Assembly: GCF_031877795.1 (NCBI RefSeq)
Contig: NC_133932.1
Span: forward strand, 89,929,994-89,993,993
Source of the DNA: Strix aluco
Lineage: Eukaryota > Chordata > Aves > Strigiformes > Strigidae
Direction: 5' to 3'
Length of the DNA: 64,000 nt
The number at the start of each line of letters is the position of its first letter. Positions within the stretch are counted from its first letter, which is position 1. Position numbers and translations under genes: made by a program. Below are positions 12,934 through 27,600 of the stretch, one piece after another. The notes beneath the pieces are model-generated. The model saw only the letters and a program-made list of their open reading frames with translations, ran no database searches and was not told the origin of the DNA.

Positions 12934-15900
12934 TGAAGGGATTTTGACAACGGTAAGAATAAGGTTAAAACTCAGGTAAAAACTTCAGGCTGAGAAGGAT
13001 TATGGTTTAAAATGAAAGCTTGAAAACACTTTTTCATGATTTTTCTTTCATTATCAGACATGATGACAAATTAAAATTAACAACCATTACCTGAAAAGCA
13101 TCTATGTTTAATATGAGGAAGATGGAAAACACCTTCAGAAGCAGTCACCTTCCTGTCTTATGCTTTTGAAATCTAGTTGATGGCCCACAGAACAGATCTT
13201 AAATATGAATATATATAATCCCCACAGCCAGAAGTCGTCTATTTTAAAAGACAAGTGTTTGGTCACATGAGGAACATTGTACGCAAGCGTTCAGTCTTTG
13301 TTATCCATATGGATTTCATCAACTTGTTTGCCAGGAATTTAGGAAAAACAAACTTTATTCATGTTCCTTAGAGAAACAAATTCAGTTCATGGTCTGTCCG
13401 AAAAGAAATACAGCTTGGGAACAAAAAAGCCCAAGGCATTCCTGGAACTGGAAGGTCAGAAAGCCAAAATAATTGATCCACTTAATATGTGAAATGAGTG
13501 ACTTGCAATGGCATCTTCATCAGCACTGGAAGCACACGGTTTCAGCTTAGAAAGTGATTTCATGTCACATTCCATAAAGGGCCCCCAAATGTGAAGTGCT
13601 TCCACAAGCCCCCCTAGAACCAGGCACTCCCATTGCTCAGCAGTAACTCCAAATTCCATGTTCTCTTTTCTGCTCTTCCTTTGGCCTGAGAATCACTGAA
13701 ATCCTCTTTTTTGGATGGTCCTTCAGTTGTGACAGAGGTTGGACTGCATGTACTTTCTACATTGGGCAGGGGATGGAAAAGGGGAACCTCTCTCCAAGCA
13801 CAGACCCAAACTCCCTATCTTCTCAACCCTCTGCCTGGTCTCCTGCTCACCACGCAAGCACCACATCCCTTCTCTCCTGATCTCCCCTGGGTCTCAGGAC
13901 TCCTGTTGTCTTCATGTAGACATGGACAAGCTTCAAGAGAAGACTGGAGGCTTTCCCACCTCCCTGGTCTTCCTCCAGAACACTGCATGAGGACATTTTC
14001 TGAAGACATGGTAGAAATCACTGAGTTTCCCTGGCACCAGGGTTTTTTTTTCTTCCCAGACTGGAATTATCTGGGAAAGGTTGCCCCCCTTGTACACATG
14101 AATGAATGTAACATCTGAGAGCTCACCACTGTCATGATATAAGAAGAGGAAGGATAACAAAAAAAGGAAAGAGTCCCTGAAAGAGCAGGAGGGAGCTGCC
14201 AAGACCAACCAGTGCATGAGCTCACTTCCTGTCTGTCTGTCCTTTCATGACACAGATCTACCCAGGAGGTGCAAATTGCTTGTTCTTCCAAATATGGGCA
14301 ACTACTGCTATCTAAAACATACCTGAGATGCCTATGTGCTATTCTGAAACTCTTCTCCTGTGTCTTTGAGGAGTTTACTTCCAGTAAAATCTTTTTTCCA
14401 AGCTCATTAACTTTTCTGTTTCTTGTAATATTTCTAGACAGGAAAAAAAATGGATATTTGTCTTAATTTGATGTTACAGGTTTAGATGGAGAGAAAAAGA
14501 CAACATCAGATGAGAACCTTTTCAACTATCTTAAACCTCTAACTTAAAGATGGGGTGTATAATCCACTAGAAGCACATGTACCTGGACACTAACCCTTTT
14601 GGGAGCTAAAGTTAGATGAAATGAGACCTATCCCAAATTACTCTGTATCATGCCTTGTTATATCAGCTTATGGATAAAGAATTTAGTTGTATAACCCTAG
14701 GTTTGGCTTTCCAAGGTTGATGAAAACTTGTGGACCTCTACATAATTTATCAGTATCTTTTTTTCTGTATCAGAAAGAACAGGAGGTTTCTGGAAGATGT
14801 GTTAACATACATTGCTACTGCAAACAGAGGCATTTATCTCTCTCACTTACTTTAAAAGTCCAGTCTAATGCAGGAAGTATATACTCTGATTCATTCTTAA
14901 AGCAAATAATTATGCAGATTAATCTCTATACTGCCCAAATTTAAATACCCAGCCTAAAATTAATGCATTGTAAATCTTTGTGGTTATCACATTGTAATAA
15001 AGTATCTCATCAGCTTTTAAAGGAAGCTGTATTACTGCTCTGCAAGAGGTTTGTTACAATGAATTAATGTTGCATTAGAAACCTTTCAGTAAGTCAAATG
15101 GCATTACTCACTCATCTAGTATTCTTGGCAAGCCTCAAAAAACATTTTTAATACTTAGGAACTATGAGACAGAGCCAGACAGTGATCTGATGTTCAAAAC
15201 AGGACTAGGCACCTTATTTCAAAATTGCAGCAGAGAAAAAAAAAATGTCATTAGGTTCTTAAGCCTAAAGGCACCTACTTTTGGTAAATGTTTCTACGTA
15301 CCCCTGCATCCTGAACACAGTAGAGTAATTTAGCCTTTTCTTCACATGTTACTGTGAAAAATAACTTGTGAAACCACAATTATTCTTCAAGCGATGCTGA
15401 GAAAAACGTCCGTAGCTGATCTGTTCTTAGAAAATGAACCTGATGTATTTTAAAGGTGCATGTGGGACCTGCACAGCCTGGTGCTGGCAGGGAGGGAGGG
15501 ACTGTCCCCTTCTGTCCCCAGCTGGAAAGGCCCCAGCAGTGTTTCCTGTGTCCCTTTCTCTGAGCAAAGCAAAGGGACCAAATCACATGAGCAAATCCAT
15601 GGTTACCCCTGTTTAGCATTCAGATGATGACGCTTGGCTTGCCTTTCTCATGGCAACAACCACCCTCAAACACATTCAACTCCTTGGCTGTCCATCTCTC
15701 AATGAGTCTTCAGGTGGCTCTTGGATACATGCTAAGAAAGTGAAAAATCCTGCATGTCATGGGTTAATTTTTATGCCGTTGATGACTGTAGCTGTTTATT
15801 TTTTAAACAAATGCCTGATCTACACTGCAACTGGCTGAATGCACAGCCAAAAACAGACCACAGGAAATCTCTTTGACAGCCAGGAAGGCAGAATTGTTAA

Positions 15901-18900
15901 CATGGGTCTGCATTACAGTGAAAAATAAGAGGGGGGGGGGGGGAAAGAAAGAAAGAAAGGGTTGCGAGACCTCAAGGAGAAAAGTTGATGCTACAAAAAC
16001 CCCACAAATGGCTGGTTTCTAAGAAGAGACGTCTATTAATAGCACAGGCATAAATAACTCTTTCCATTTTATCTGAAGGATTATTGTGGCTTTTCACCCC
16101 AGGTTTTTTTCAACAGAATTAAAGAAGACTCTGTAATACCAAGCAAATAAACCAGCCTAATATAAAATTGTCACTGGAGATAAGAAAGCAGACTAGGCTA
16201 TTTATTGCTATATTTTTATATTTTGTTTCAGTTCTCCTTTGATCTGTGTTAACACAGGCATTAAACAGACAGCTTAGGGTCACAATACGTACTGCAATAT
16301 TGAAAGCCAGCCATGTATAAGGGAGTATCAAATTGTTCATTCAGGGCAAGTTACAAGTTTCGGTTAATGCAGTTCTCCGGGGTCTAGATCCATCCATAAA
16401 GATAAAATGTTTACTGGCTTTTTAAAAAGCAAGTAGAGAAGCTGGGCGCACTCGTGTTCTTTAAGGTATAAACATCTGCAGCAGACACTGAGGTTGATTC
16501 TCCTTCCAGTTACGGTGGTGTAACAAGAGTTCCTTCACAAACGGCAGAGGAATTTCAGCAGTAAATGAAAAAAGAATAAGGCTCATTGTGCTTTTAATTT
16601 TGTTTCATGTAGGCAAGAGGGGAGAAAATTGATTTTAGTCCCAGCCTTTTTTTTTCTCATACATGTCACTGATGCATTTTCAACCCTTGGAGAATTGGTG
16701 AATGTGGGAATACAGGCTCTAATACAAAACACTTGGCCTGTTTTCAGTTCCTAACACATACTCCAGAGTTCATGTTATGGTTATCAGAAAGAATCTATGA
16801 AAAATGAAGCTGCACACAACTGCAGACCATCAGCGTGGCTTAACCCCGTCAGGCAGGGATGAAGCAGGAAGTGCTTTGTGACACTGACTGGCAGAAATAC
16901 AAACTGATGAAGAAAACACACGGCAGGAAAGAGGGTCCTAGACGGTGAGTTAGAGCCGAGGACATCAACTACAACTATACTCTGCCAGGGCCAAGATCAG
17001 AGGAGCTTGACATACTTGTTAAAGGTTTCATCAAAAGGATTAGTTCCAGCAGCTTTTTTTAACCTTTCCTACAACACAATTTACCCAAAGGTGGCCGAGG
17101 GCAACAGGGGCTGCCCTGTGAGATAACATTTTTAATTGTACAAATGCCATTCTTGATGTCATAATCCTGAGGTTAATGCCCTTGCAGGTCCCAAACAGAT
17201 GTGCCATAGGCTGCCCATCGCATGGAGAGGTGGCCATGCAGACGGTTAAAATGGCCACAGTTCAGTGATGAATTAAGCAACTGCCGTGGGTGTTTTCCTA
17301 CATTTCACCCGCGTGCTTTTTCACTCTATTAAACATTCTTAGCTCCTACATAAAGCAAACAAACAAAAAAAATCTTTCATAGAATGTATTACCAAGGATC
17401 AACAGTCAAGTATAACCACTGTCTAACTGGACAGCTCAGGGACAGGGCAAGGCAGTCTGTAAATGAAGGAAAGTAAAAGGAGAAGAGCCCAGAAAACATC
17501 TGAATACCACCATGCTAAATCTTACACCTTGGTGTACTTTGACAGTACTGACTAATAAGAAATAAGTTTTAAAAAGGTTCTAGAACCTTGACATCTTCTG
17601 TTAAATTCAAATACACCTGCTAGATTTTATCAGAGATCATATTTTCCACATGGGGAGAATTTGTCAATGGGTTTGTAGATGACATATTCTCTTCCCCCTT
17701 AAGAAAACACATTTCTTAGAAGATATGTTCACACCACGCAGTTCAAAAGTAAAGTTGTCTTCGCTTTTAAACAGAACAAATGGTTTGTTCCATGTGCTAA
17801 GCTGTTGCCTATACCACCGGTTCCCAAGCAGGGAAGCATGCCTCATTGATGTGACTCAAGCATGCGAGGGTTGCAGTTCAGTTAAGCAAATGAACTGAAA
17901 CTGGGCAAGTTTTATGTGGGGCCAGCTTGAACATTTCTACATCACACTTCCAAAATCTGCAGCGTGGGACAGAGTAGTTCAGAGACATTCACATGGGGGT
18001 GGGAATGGGCAAAAAGCAGCAGGTAAGGACACTGGGAAAGGGGAGAGCAGTTTTAAGAAAAGGCAATTCAATTTTTGAGGTCAGAATTTGGGTTGGGTGT
18101 CACTAGGAGGTGCATCAAGTTAGGTCACTCTCACATAGGCTTTAGAAAGGCTGGGGAAAATCAACAACTGGTCATATTCCTGTTTCATGTCATCTGCGTT
18201 GCCTACAAAAGAGGAACTGCCTCTCTCAGGTGCAGCGATTGTGATCCAGCATCTTCTGCCCTCAGACCTTGGTTATCAGATGCATCACAAGACTGAAGCC
18301 ACAATCAGACTGATTCAAGACTGAATCTCACCATGGCCACAATCTTGTATCACACATCTAGGGGAGGAGATAAGAGATCATGGGAGTGACACTTTGATTA
18401 TCAAGGTTTAAATTTGAGGCTTCTAGGTTATTAAATCCTCTCTTGAACCTTTTCAGTACTACATACCAGTTGGACCTTATAATCTTAGGCCATGCCCAAA
18501 CTTCAATAATGTGGTACTAATGCAGTTCATCCCTGCAAGAGGTACATTGTAGAGAACATATCTCTTTATACAAGTATGGCTACACAGTCATTAGGGCTGA
18601 AATCGCCACACAAATTCTATCCTGAACTGCTCTTCATCACTACACCTTTCAGCAGCTGGCAAGGAAACCCATGTATTTGCAGAAGATATGTAAGAGGAGG
18701 GTTACTCTTCCTAAATGCTGGATAAGATAGAAATAAGGAGGGGAAGGATCATACAAGGAAAGGAGTGTGGTGTGTGGTGGAGCCAAGTTACTCAACAAGA
18801 AAACTGATGGAATTGGGAGGGGAAGAGGTTATTTAAAATAGGAATTGGGGCAAAGCTAACAGGTGCTGGGGAGCACTCAGGTCAGATAAAGACATCTACT

Positions 18901-21900
18901 AGAGATGTCAAAAGCACAAAGGTAACTCTGTGTCTGGGAGTAGAAGGTAGGATAAAAATGACAACTGAACAGGAAATGTGAAAGACTGGGACTGTAGAGG
19001 TATATCCTAGCAAAGAAATAGGGTGTCAGTTGACGGAGTAAAATACAAACAGACACACAAAAACTGTGAATACAGGCACTTGTAAAGAGCCTGGGAAAAA
19101 AAAAAAAAAAAGTAAAAAGAAAAAAAGAAACAGGTGCACTAGAATGGCTGTCACAGAGGGACAACGATAGCATTTCTGAAACATGACCGAGTGGTAAATA
19201 CTAAGGCAGAAATGTCCTGCCATTAGGCTTTTAAGTGAATGAGACATCTTTTGAGAGACCCTCTAGCACACTATAGACTTGTCTCAAAACTGCTAGTTGG
19301 CTTACGGACTGCATTACAAAGGAGGACTGATAGGATGTTCATCATGAGCCTCTGACTAAAATATAGAAATGAACCAGTATAAAACATAACAGATGGATAG
19401 ATCGGATTGCACAGATGAAGCAATTTATATCAGCAGTTCTGTGAGATTTTAAGTCATTGAAAGCTGATTTTTTCCTTTAACAAATGTGTGACTACATTTA
19501 GTCAGTTTATGGCAAAGCATATTGCAACATATGCATTCATTCATTTAAAGAAGTGAGTGAAAAAAAGAGTTAAAAAAATAAACTGCCAGAGCCTTTATGC
19601 AATATACTTTTGTTTAATACAAAGAACACAGAACCCTCTCAGTTAATTGCATGTTTGATCATCAATATCCTGTCTTTTGCAAGTAAATACTCCCACACAA
19701 GAAATTCAAATAAGATACTTCTGAGTATAGAAGCTTTCAACTACTTTCAGTTTATTTATCTAGGTTATTCCACATGTTGGTGTTCATCTTTCTCATAACA
19801 GGACTTAAAAACAATCCCCTTGATGAACTTCAATAAAAGGCAATAAACAGAGCTAACAATGTAAATTGAAAGTAAACACATAGGACCAGTAGCATCATAT
19901 AACACGACAGGATTTATGAAACAACTCTCTCAGCAAAAATACTCGATTAGACTTTTGTTCCAAAAACATCTATACCTAAGACACATGCAAATTCACACTC
20001 TGTCTCCAAATTAATTGGTGTTACAAAAGGTGAGCACTGCTTTTCTCCTAGCTTCTCTACAGAGAAATGTTTGTAAGAAAAGGGTGATTCATTTCAACCA
20101 AGTCCATGGCAAAAGTCCCATTTGTGGTAGTAATACAGGACAAGGTCCCCACACAAACGCTACTGAGGTATCCCAGACATGTCAGCCCAGAGGCAGGGGT
20201 ACCTTGTTTCTGCAGATGATTCCCTCTCTTTCCATTGCCCACACGGGCAAAGCAACTGTGCTCTTAAACCTAAATACTTCTTGTGATTTCAGGTGCACTT
20301 AGGCTCCAAGTTTTGAGTCGCTAAGGTTTTGAGGTTTGGGGGCTAAAAACAAGGACTAGGAAAGCTACAGAGTCTAGTCCCTGTACAGTTAGAACTGGCA
20401 CTACAGGATAGGTAGAAAGGTTCATAACTCAGGTAGCAAAACACAATGAAGTGAGTCACTTCCCCCAGGCTGGCATAGGCTCACCTGGTGGGACCTGTTA
20501 TTTGGGAACTAGAAGTCTTCTAGCCCCCACAGCCTGGAATTCATAGCAGGTAGCACAAGTAAACTCTGGTAAGATTTAAAAGCTGACTCTGGGCTAAGCT
20601 CCATGTGGCCATACAGAGCAGCAACCAGGACATAGCCCTTGCAGAATTGTCTCACTGCTATTCTATGTCTCTAAGGCTAAATTGGGGTTTTCAAATTCTC
20701 TGTTTAAGTGCCACGTCACTTTGGAGGTACCAAACTCACAGTTTCTATAGTAAACTGTCTTCGGTACCTAAATATCTTTCTCCTGAGCACACCCACAATA
20801 ACCTAAGTTTTGATGCTGTCAAGCAAGCTGGCACCTAATTCACATCTAAGGACAGACAGTTCACAGACTACATACTCCTCTGCCTACAAAGGCCAGTCTG
20901 GGAGCTGGTTTTATGCCATACCTTTCTACACCTCTATAAACAAAGTAGGCACTGAAATCTGAACCGCAGGGACCTCCATCCCTCCATGTGGAATTCATGA
21001 CCAAGAACCCTCTCTTGGACACTGGCTATTAAACTAGCCATTTCTCACAAGTGGCAGTCTAAGAGGAAAGAAAGGCCTTGTATTTCTGACATTGCCAGAG
21101 AATACTTTAACTCTGGCTCCATTTTCTGCTGGACTTTATGAGAACAGATGCACTAAGGTAACCAGTTCCAGGAGTTGTTTCATAGCTGTGACCCCTAATT
21201 AGCAGTAGGCATTTCTTTGGAAGGTCAACATAGGTGTTTCACTTTCAGAAGTAGTGCTTAAACCACACTATCTCATAAATATTTCCTAATAGGCAGCTTA
21301 AGTTTTTCCACTCTGTTACCGACTTCTGGCACTTTCTGTCCTCGTGGTTTGATTTCACTACTAGCAAAGACACATATTCCTCTATTCTAATGTCAGCAGT
21401 CTGAAAGATGAGTGTGTAATCTAAACTAGCCCTCTAGGCTCCCTCTACAGCAAGTGGAGAGGAACTGGTGTTTCCAGACGGTGCCACATCCCTTACCACA
21501 ATAGCCCCATCTAAAATGCCAGGTTGAATCCACTTAAAAGGAACTTCTAAAAGAAACAAGGTGAAATGAAATTGTGAAATATGGTACCAGTTAGAAAAGT
21601 TTCCCAGTTTCTATTTGACAACACTCAGAGGTTTTTGGAGGCTTTACCTAAATCCTCAACACCAAGTAGGTGTAAATCAGTCAGTCAGTTCCTGTGACTG
21701 TAGAAGCTGAATACATTATCTTCCAACTCAAGGCTATATAAGGCTTTCCAGTCCCAAACAATGACTGTTAGAAATGGCAAAAGCCTGTGCAACTCAGAGC
21801 CAAGCACTGACAATGTTTGAAGTCAAGCTAAAAATACAGCCCCTGTCCAGATCCCAAACAAGGCAGGCAACAACTGCAGATGGTTATAGGGGATACAGTG

Positions 21901-24440
21901 GCAGGGATGCACAAACATGTGCACAGTAAGACACAACATTATACCATCGCTGCTTTCTCATGCTGCCTGCTACCTCTGTTCAGTGTGTCTCCTGGAATTT
22001 CTTATAAATATTTAGTTATTTTACATTCATTCTGAAAGATGTTTTACCAAGTTGGTAAATTCATGTCAGACAGGACTTGGCTGCCTGGTTTCCAGGTTCA
22101 TGTCATGTAACTCATTATTCAAACAGCTTTTCAGCAGTCCTTGTTGAGTAATGCAGTGCCCGTTCAGACTTCTGTTATAACCCTTGTATTCACACACTCT
22201 TAGCATGATACGAAATTTTGTGCCAAATCCAGAGTCACCAGTTCAGCCATTCCCCAATGATGTGTAAGAGAGACTCCTACTTCGAACTCCTGCTTGATGC
22301 AGGAGCAGTAGGAAGGAGACCTCAGTGCCCAGAGGTCAGTGTTGGGAAATCCCCTCTGTAACTTTGCAGCAGGTCCATCTGTCTTCAGCTGATCTTGTTT
22401 CTTTATACAAACTAAACCAAAGTTTGTTTAACCTCTTATTGACAAACCTCTAGTGGTAGATTTCCATGGCCTCCTGGTCTAGTTTAGCATTTAGTCACCT
22501 TTATTTCAGACAGGCTTTTTGCCAAAATCTCCTCCACTTCAGTTTAATGAAATTATTTCTTGTCCCTATGGACCTGAAAAGCAGATGATTCTCTTCCTTT
22601 TGGAGGTTAAATTTAAATGCTATCATCACTCTCCCCGCTTCCTTTGCATCTTCTTATGTTATGCTGGGAATCAGTAAAAAGCTTTGGTAAGTACAAACTG
22701 TCACATGTATTAAAGGTAGAAGCTGTGTCCAGATTTTAAAGTCCCATGTGTGGTTTTATGCTGTGGGATGTTTTGAGGAACTGTATCTCCGTATTGTACT
22801 AACCTGATCCTTTCCGGGTACCTTGACTTTCAGCTGGGAACTACCTTTGTTTGCTTATGGTAGGATTTAACTTGTCTAAATGTAAGTATCTAACATGCAG
22901 TCAGCTAACCTAAGCATAATGACTGGGTTACTGCTGAAAGAAGGGAGAGAATCCCTGGGGAGAGAAGAATCCTTACTTCAGACCATTCCTCTTGAGGGGA
23001 ATGAATTCATCACCCCTGACCACAGAGGAACTTTAAAGGATGAGTTTAACTTGGAGCTACAGAGACCTTAACACTAGCAACCAACTCTGGGCTCACAAAC
23101 TGCTTTTTTACATGTCTGCTTCACCAAAAAAAATTGTGGTTTTCAAGTGCAGACTTTTCAGAAGACAGGATAAAATGGCTTTTACCAGTTTTCAATGTCC
23201 TATGCAGTGTTTAGGACAGCAGCAATACAGCCCAATCCTACCCAAAGTGAACCCATCCTTGTTAAGGAATGTTTTTGCACAACTTTGCAAGCACTACCCG
23301 AGTGCTGTAGCACTGGTGGGAATTCACGTGACCTGCATGGAAACAAGGAATTCATCGCATGGAGTTACATGAAAACCTTAGACAAAGACTCAGGCTTGAA
23401 AAGCCAGAAGACAAACCTATTAACGGGTGTGGCCTTGTGGAGACCATAAGGTTAGAAAATGTCTGGCATACTGGTGCATGGCTTGCTTTTCATAATCTCA
23501 GGAAAAAAAAAAAAAAGTAATAGAGCTCCTTCAAAGTCCAGGAGGATGGTGGTGAGTAGCATGTTTTTCCTGCTGATGTTCAGATACACTTCCTGGCACT
23601 GCACCCTGCAATTTAATGCACTGTGAAACTGTGCCTTAAAGTGTCGGTCTATCCCTGAATAAAGATTAGGGGATATGGTTTTGTAGAAGCACCAAGTTTC
23701 TTCCTTTATTTTTTTTCTTTCTTTTTTCTTCTTAGTATTGAATGCAGAGGACAAGGCAGGCAGATGCATGTCATAAATAAACCCAAAGCGAACAAAGAAC
23801 AGATCTCCTGAGGAACTTGCTGTCTCAGTACTTGGAGCACAAAGAAATGAAATAAGCACGGCCCTTCATAGAGGAAGTCCTTCACTTCCTCAAGAAGTTC
23901 GAACATGCCAAGAAAGCAAAACAATTTCACCAGGCCAAAGTATATGGGTTTCTAAGCCCATGAAAGTTGCATATGCCCTGTTGCAAATCCAGAGTCAACA
24001 GAGCTTTCCTTTGACACAGGCACAGCACAGTTAAACCATGGGTCTGATACCGATAAGGTTGTTATCACTAAAGAATTCTTTTAGAAAGTGTCAGGTTTTT
24101 CTTTGCAGGATTAAAGCAGAGATTAGAAAAAAAAAATCTTAGTCTCTCCTTCTCCTTTAGCTAATTTGATGGATTATAACATAGATGGATTTTAACATGT
24201 TTCAGACCTGTGGGGCAACAACAGCATAAGCACAGGGAAAACTCATAAGAATTTTAAAGCACTGCCTCCGTTAAAAACTCTGACCCGTTCATGTACTCTA
24301 AAACCCTGTAAAACAGCAGGAAAAAATATGCAGAACTCACCATACACTGCAAAGAAAGGTTGGTAGGATCTGCTCTATTTACTCTGCATTAAGCACAATT
24401 GTTTTATTCCCCTTTCAGCAAATCCCCTACAAAGAGAGCT
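12934..24440. other. gene-free stretch
   Basis: About 11.5 kb of mostly unique sequence between the TG microsatellite and the CpG-rich segment. It holds a G13/GAAA tract, an A-rich run (19095-19131) and a compositionally balanced block near 16980-17280 that could be a conserved non-coding element. No gene recognised. Confidence 0.6.
15931..15959 (+). repeat. G13 run followed by (GAAA)n
   Basis: Thirteen G, then about four GAAA units, forming an uninterrupted purine tract in gene-free sequence. Confidence 0.85.
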
Positions 24441-24445
24441 GCAGG

Positions 24446-24600
24446 CGGGTGCAGCATTAGGGACGTGGAGCAGAGCCAGCCGTCCCCCTGCTCCCTGGGC
24501 TGCTGCTGCTCGGCACAAGGGCTGAACACTGGCAACGGCGGGCAACAAGGAGCCTACAGCTGGAGCCGGAGGGAGTTGGAGGGAGGAACCGCTCCAAGCA
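24446..24600. other. small CpG-rich segment in gene desert
   Basis: Eight CpG dinucleotides in about 155 bp, far denser than the surrounding sequence, with CAG/CTG- and GGAG-rich text. On the plus strand a pyrimidine tract ending CCCCTTTCAG (24410-24419) immediately precedes it. It could be an orphan CpG cluster, a lncRNA exon, or chance. No protein family is recognised. Confidence 0.3.
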
Positions 24601-27600
24601 GCACAACCCTGGCCACAAATATTTACTGATAAACGCTGCTGGAGCAATGATGGTCTAGCAACATAAGCAAGGAAGAATCTGGAACTAGATGTCATATCTT
24701 TTATTAGTCTTAACCAATATCACTGGGGAAAAAATAAAGACAGGATTTCATGACCTAAAGATGAGCTGCTATATCTGGAAGTTGTCTATTTTTCCAGCGG
24801 TATCAGTGTGTCTAATATAAGACATTGCCTCTCCCCACAGCTCTTGGTTCACATGTATTTCCAGATCAGCATTTTTAGCTATTATATTTCTAATCCAGCC
24901 TTTCAGAAACCTGACGGAAAAATAAAAATTAAGAAGCCACTGATCACAAGCCAGGGGGAGATATAAATAAATAAATAGACTAGAAAGCCTTTATAACCCT
25001 AAGAATCACATGGTCCTTGCCAGTTGCAATTTTTGGACTCAGGCATATACCTGTTTTGACAGCTCTTAGTATTGGCATGTGCTGAGGAAGAGAAAAGGGA
25101 GGGAGGCAGTATCTGGAGTTCCCAGCCTACCCATGGCAGTGTCACAGCAGTTTGTGACAGACTGAGACCCAGACAGAGCTGGATTCCACTTCCAGCTATG
25201 GTGGAAGATGGCCCGGAAGGACAGTAAGGATATAGGATGTCCAGTCCACGGCAGAGACGTGACTTCTTGAGGTGTGAGTCTGGCCCCAGAACTGCAGGAA
25301 GCATCTACCTTTGCACCATATGGAGGGGCTCTGTTCTTATTTTCACTAAAGTCACGCTCAGGCTTGTCACCACCTCCCACTTCCAGTCTTTTCCTTCTCT
25401 CGCCTTCCCTTTGCATCTGTTTCTGTGCTCCTCTGCACTTCCCTGCCCTGCTGCACTGCCTGCAGTCCTTCCCCAGCTCTGCTCTTGCCCCATGTCTCCC
25501 TCTGTGCACATTCTGCCCAGAGCCTTGTTAGCTTCTGCTCCACACAGCCAAGAGAAGAGCTGTTGGGCCCATCCAGAGCTTCTCCCCACCAGCATGGCAG
25601 CAAACTGTCCCCAAGGCACTGTTGCTGTGGCCAGGGGCCGGGAAAGTATGGCTTCTCATCTGCAGGGCACGGCTTCTCTGAACCCCAGCTCCTGCTCACC
25701 CCTCGACCTCCCTCTGCATAGTGAGTAGTTAGAGGCTGCAGCCAGCAAAGGCAGACTTGTTGGCTGAAAACAGATTAGACCATGGACACCTACTTCCAAC
25801 AGGATGTTTCTCCCTGCACAACTCAAATATGCTCACAAACAAAGGGTCTCACCATGAGTGGGGAGCAGTGTGCTGCAGCAGGGAGCAGAAGTGGGGGACC
25901 GCAGAGAGCAATTCATCCCTCGAGCACAGAAGTAACACAGGAGGCAGAAACATGCCCCAGTTTTGTAATGTGCCCAAGAGAAACTCAGGAACCGTAGCTT
26001 TCTGAAAAATCACACCAATAACTATGTAACCCCTTTTTGTTTTATATGAGCTCCTGTATCATCTTTTTGCCCATACACACGTATGTCTTCTCATGTATTG
26101 TCCCAGTTGAAATGACAGTATTTGCCCTACAAATGCCACAGAGAAAAGCTACAAATACTGTTTATTCTTAGAGCATGTTTTATTTCTTCCAGTAGAATTT
26201 TTCTGCAATTAGCTTCCAAAGGGTTAATTTAAGATGATTTTTAAAAAAAATAAAATAAAAGCTTACAGCTCCTGAGATAGTATCAGCCCATTAAACATAG
26301 GTAAGAATATGAGAGGGAAAGAGAAGGGAACAGATATTATATATGTAAGGAAAATTAAAACTCAGGATGTTGGGCGTGGGGGGAATGTGCTTTGAAGTAC
26401 AAAAGATCCATTGTTAACATGGGACAAAACCTCCCCAGTATGGGACAGAGATAAAAAGGAGGGAGTTTCTAACAGATCAAGGTCAACCAAGATATATGAA
26501 TAACATAAATGCTATTAATCTCTTACAGCATGAATCAGAGAATTGCAGCAGGGTATAGCTGTGTGGCGGAGTTCATGGCATGAGTGTTTTATGCCACTTT
26601 GTATTAGATAATGAGCGTATTCATCACAGACTCCTACACATCATCCAAACTGGCAGAGAAGGAGCTTTAAGGAGCTTGAGAGAACAAATCAAAGAGCTGG
26701 ATCTAAAGCTCAGAAAGGTAATAGGGATGTTCAAATACTGCCCCAAGTTTAGATATTTGCAGGCATCCGTACAATCTGACTCTGCAGGAAATAGCGTGAG
26801 AAAGAAGCTCTTAGTTGGACAGCTTGCTGCTTATTATTTATGATGCTGCCTCTGTCATAACAGCCAATTTTACCAATTATAAAAGATGTAGAGCAATACG
26901 GGAAAAGACTACACCAGAAAAAGTCTCTTGTCTTTTTTTTTTTTTTTAATTCTCATGGCTGCAGATTCAGAGACACAAAGAGAATCAATTTTCATCTTGG
27001 AGGGCTTAATCTAAACATTGTTGGGAAGCAAGAGACTGAGCCATAGTGGAGTGAAAAAGTACATAACCAGATGTAATTCTGATTTCACATGTTGCATTTC
27101 CACACATTTCAGTCTCCTGAAATTCCAGAGACACATGTGTTCCACAGGAGAAGCTTAAGGGATAATTTATCTTGGGAAGGAAGGAAATGAAAATGTATAC
27201 ATGTGTGTATATAATTTTGACGACAATCTGCAACCAGATTGTTTGCAGTGGTTTGCACTTCCATTTATTTATTCCGAACAAAAATTTTAGCTCAATGACA
27301 TGGACCTATGTAGCATGGTTTCCTGATTGTTATGCTTTTCAGATTTTTGAAAGAAAGCTAAAATACAGTTGGGACCAAATTAAAATTCCAAAACCGACTA
27401 ATTCCTTCCCCCTGAAGTTAGCAGGGTTTTCTCAGCATGAACCTAGACTTGCATTCAATTCTACATTTTGGTGCCATGTAATCAATGGAAAAGGGCAAGC
27501 CCCATAATGGGGCCAGCTCTCCACAATGAGCACATCCAAACTTAAGAAAAAGAGGTTTTGAATGAGGGGCTGGTTGTTTGTAATGCAGTAGCATCTAGAG

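Noticed and set aside
25237-25728. 163-codon open frame on the plus strand
   Set aside because: Overlaps comparably long frames on the other strand, is rich in Pro/Ser/Leu from GC bias, and shows no domain or splice support.
26580-26843. 87-codon frame with a helical-looking segment (ALRSLREQIKELDLKLRK)
   Set aside because: An in-frame stop lies 24 bases upstream of the ATG, no family is recognised, and the length is within chance expectation for 64 kb.
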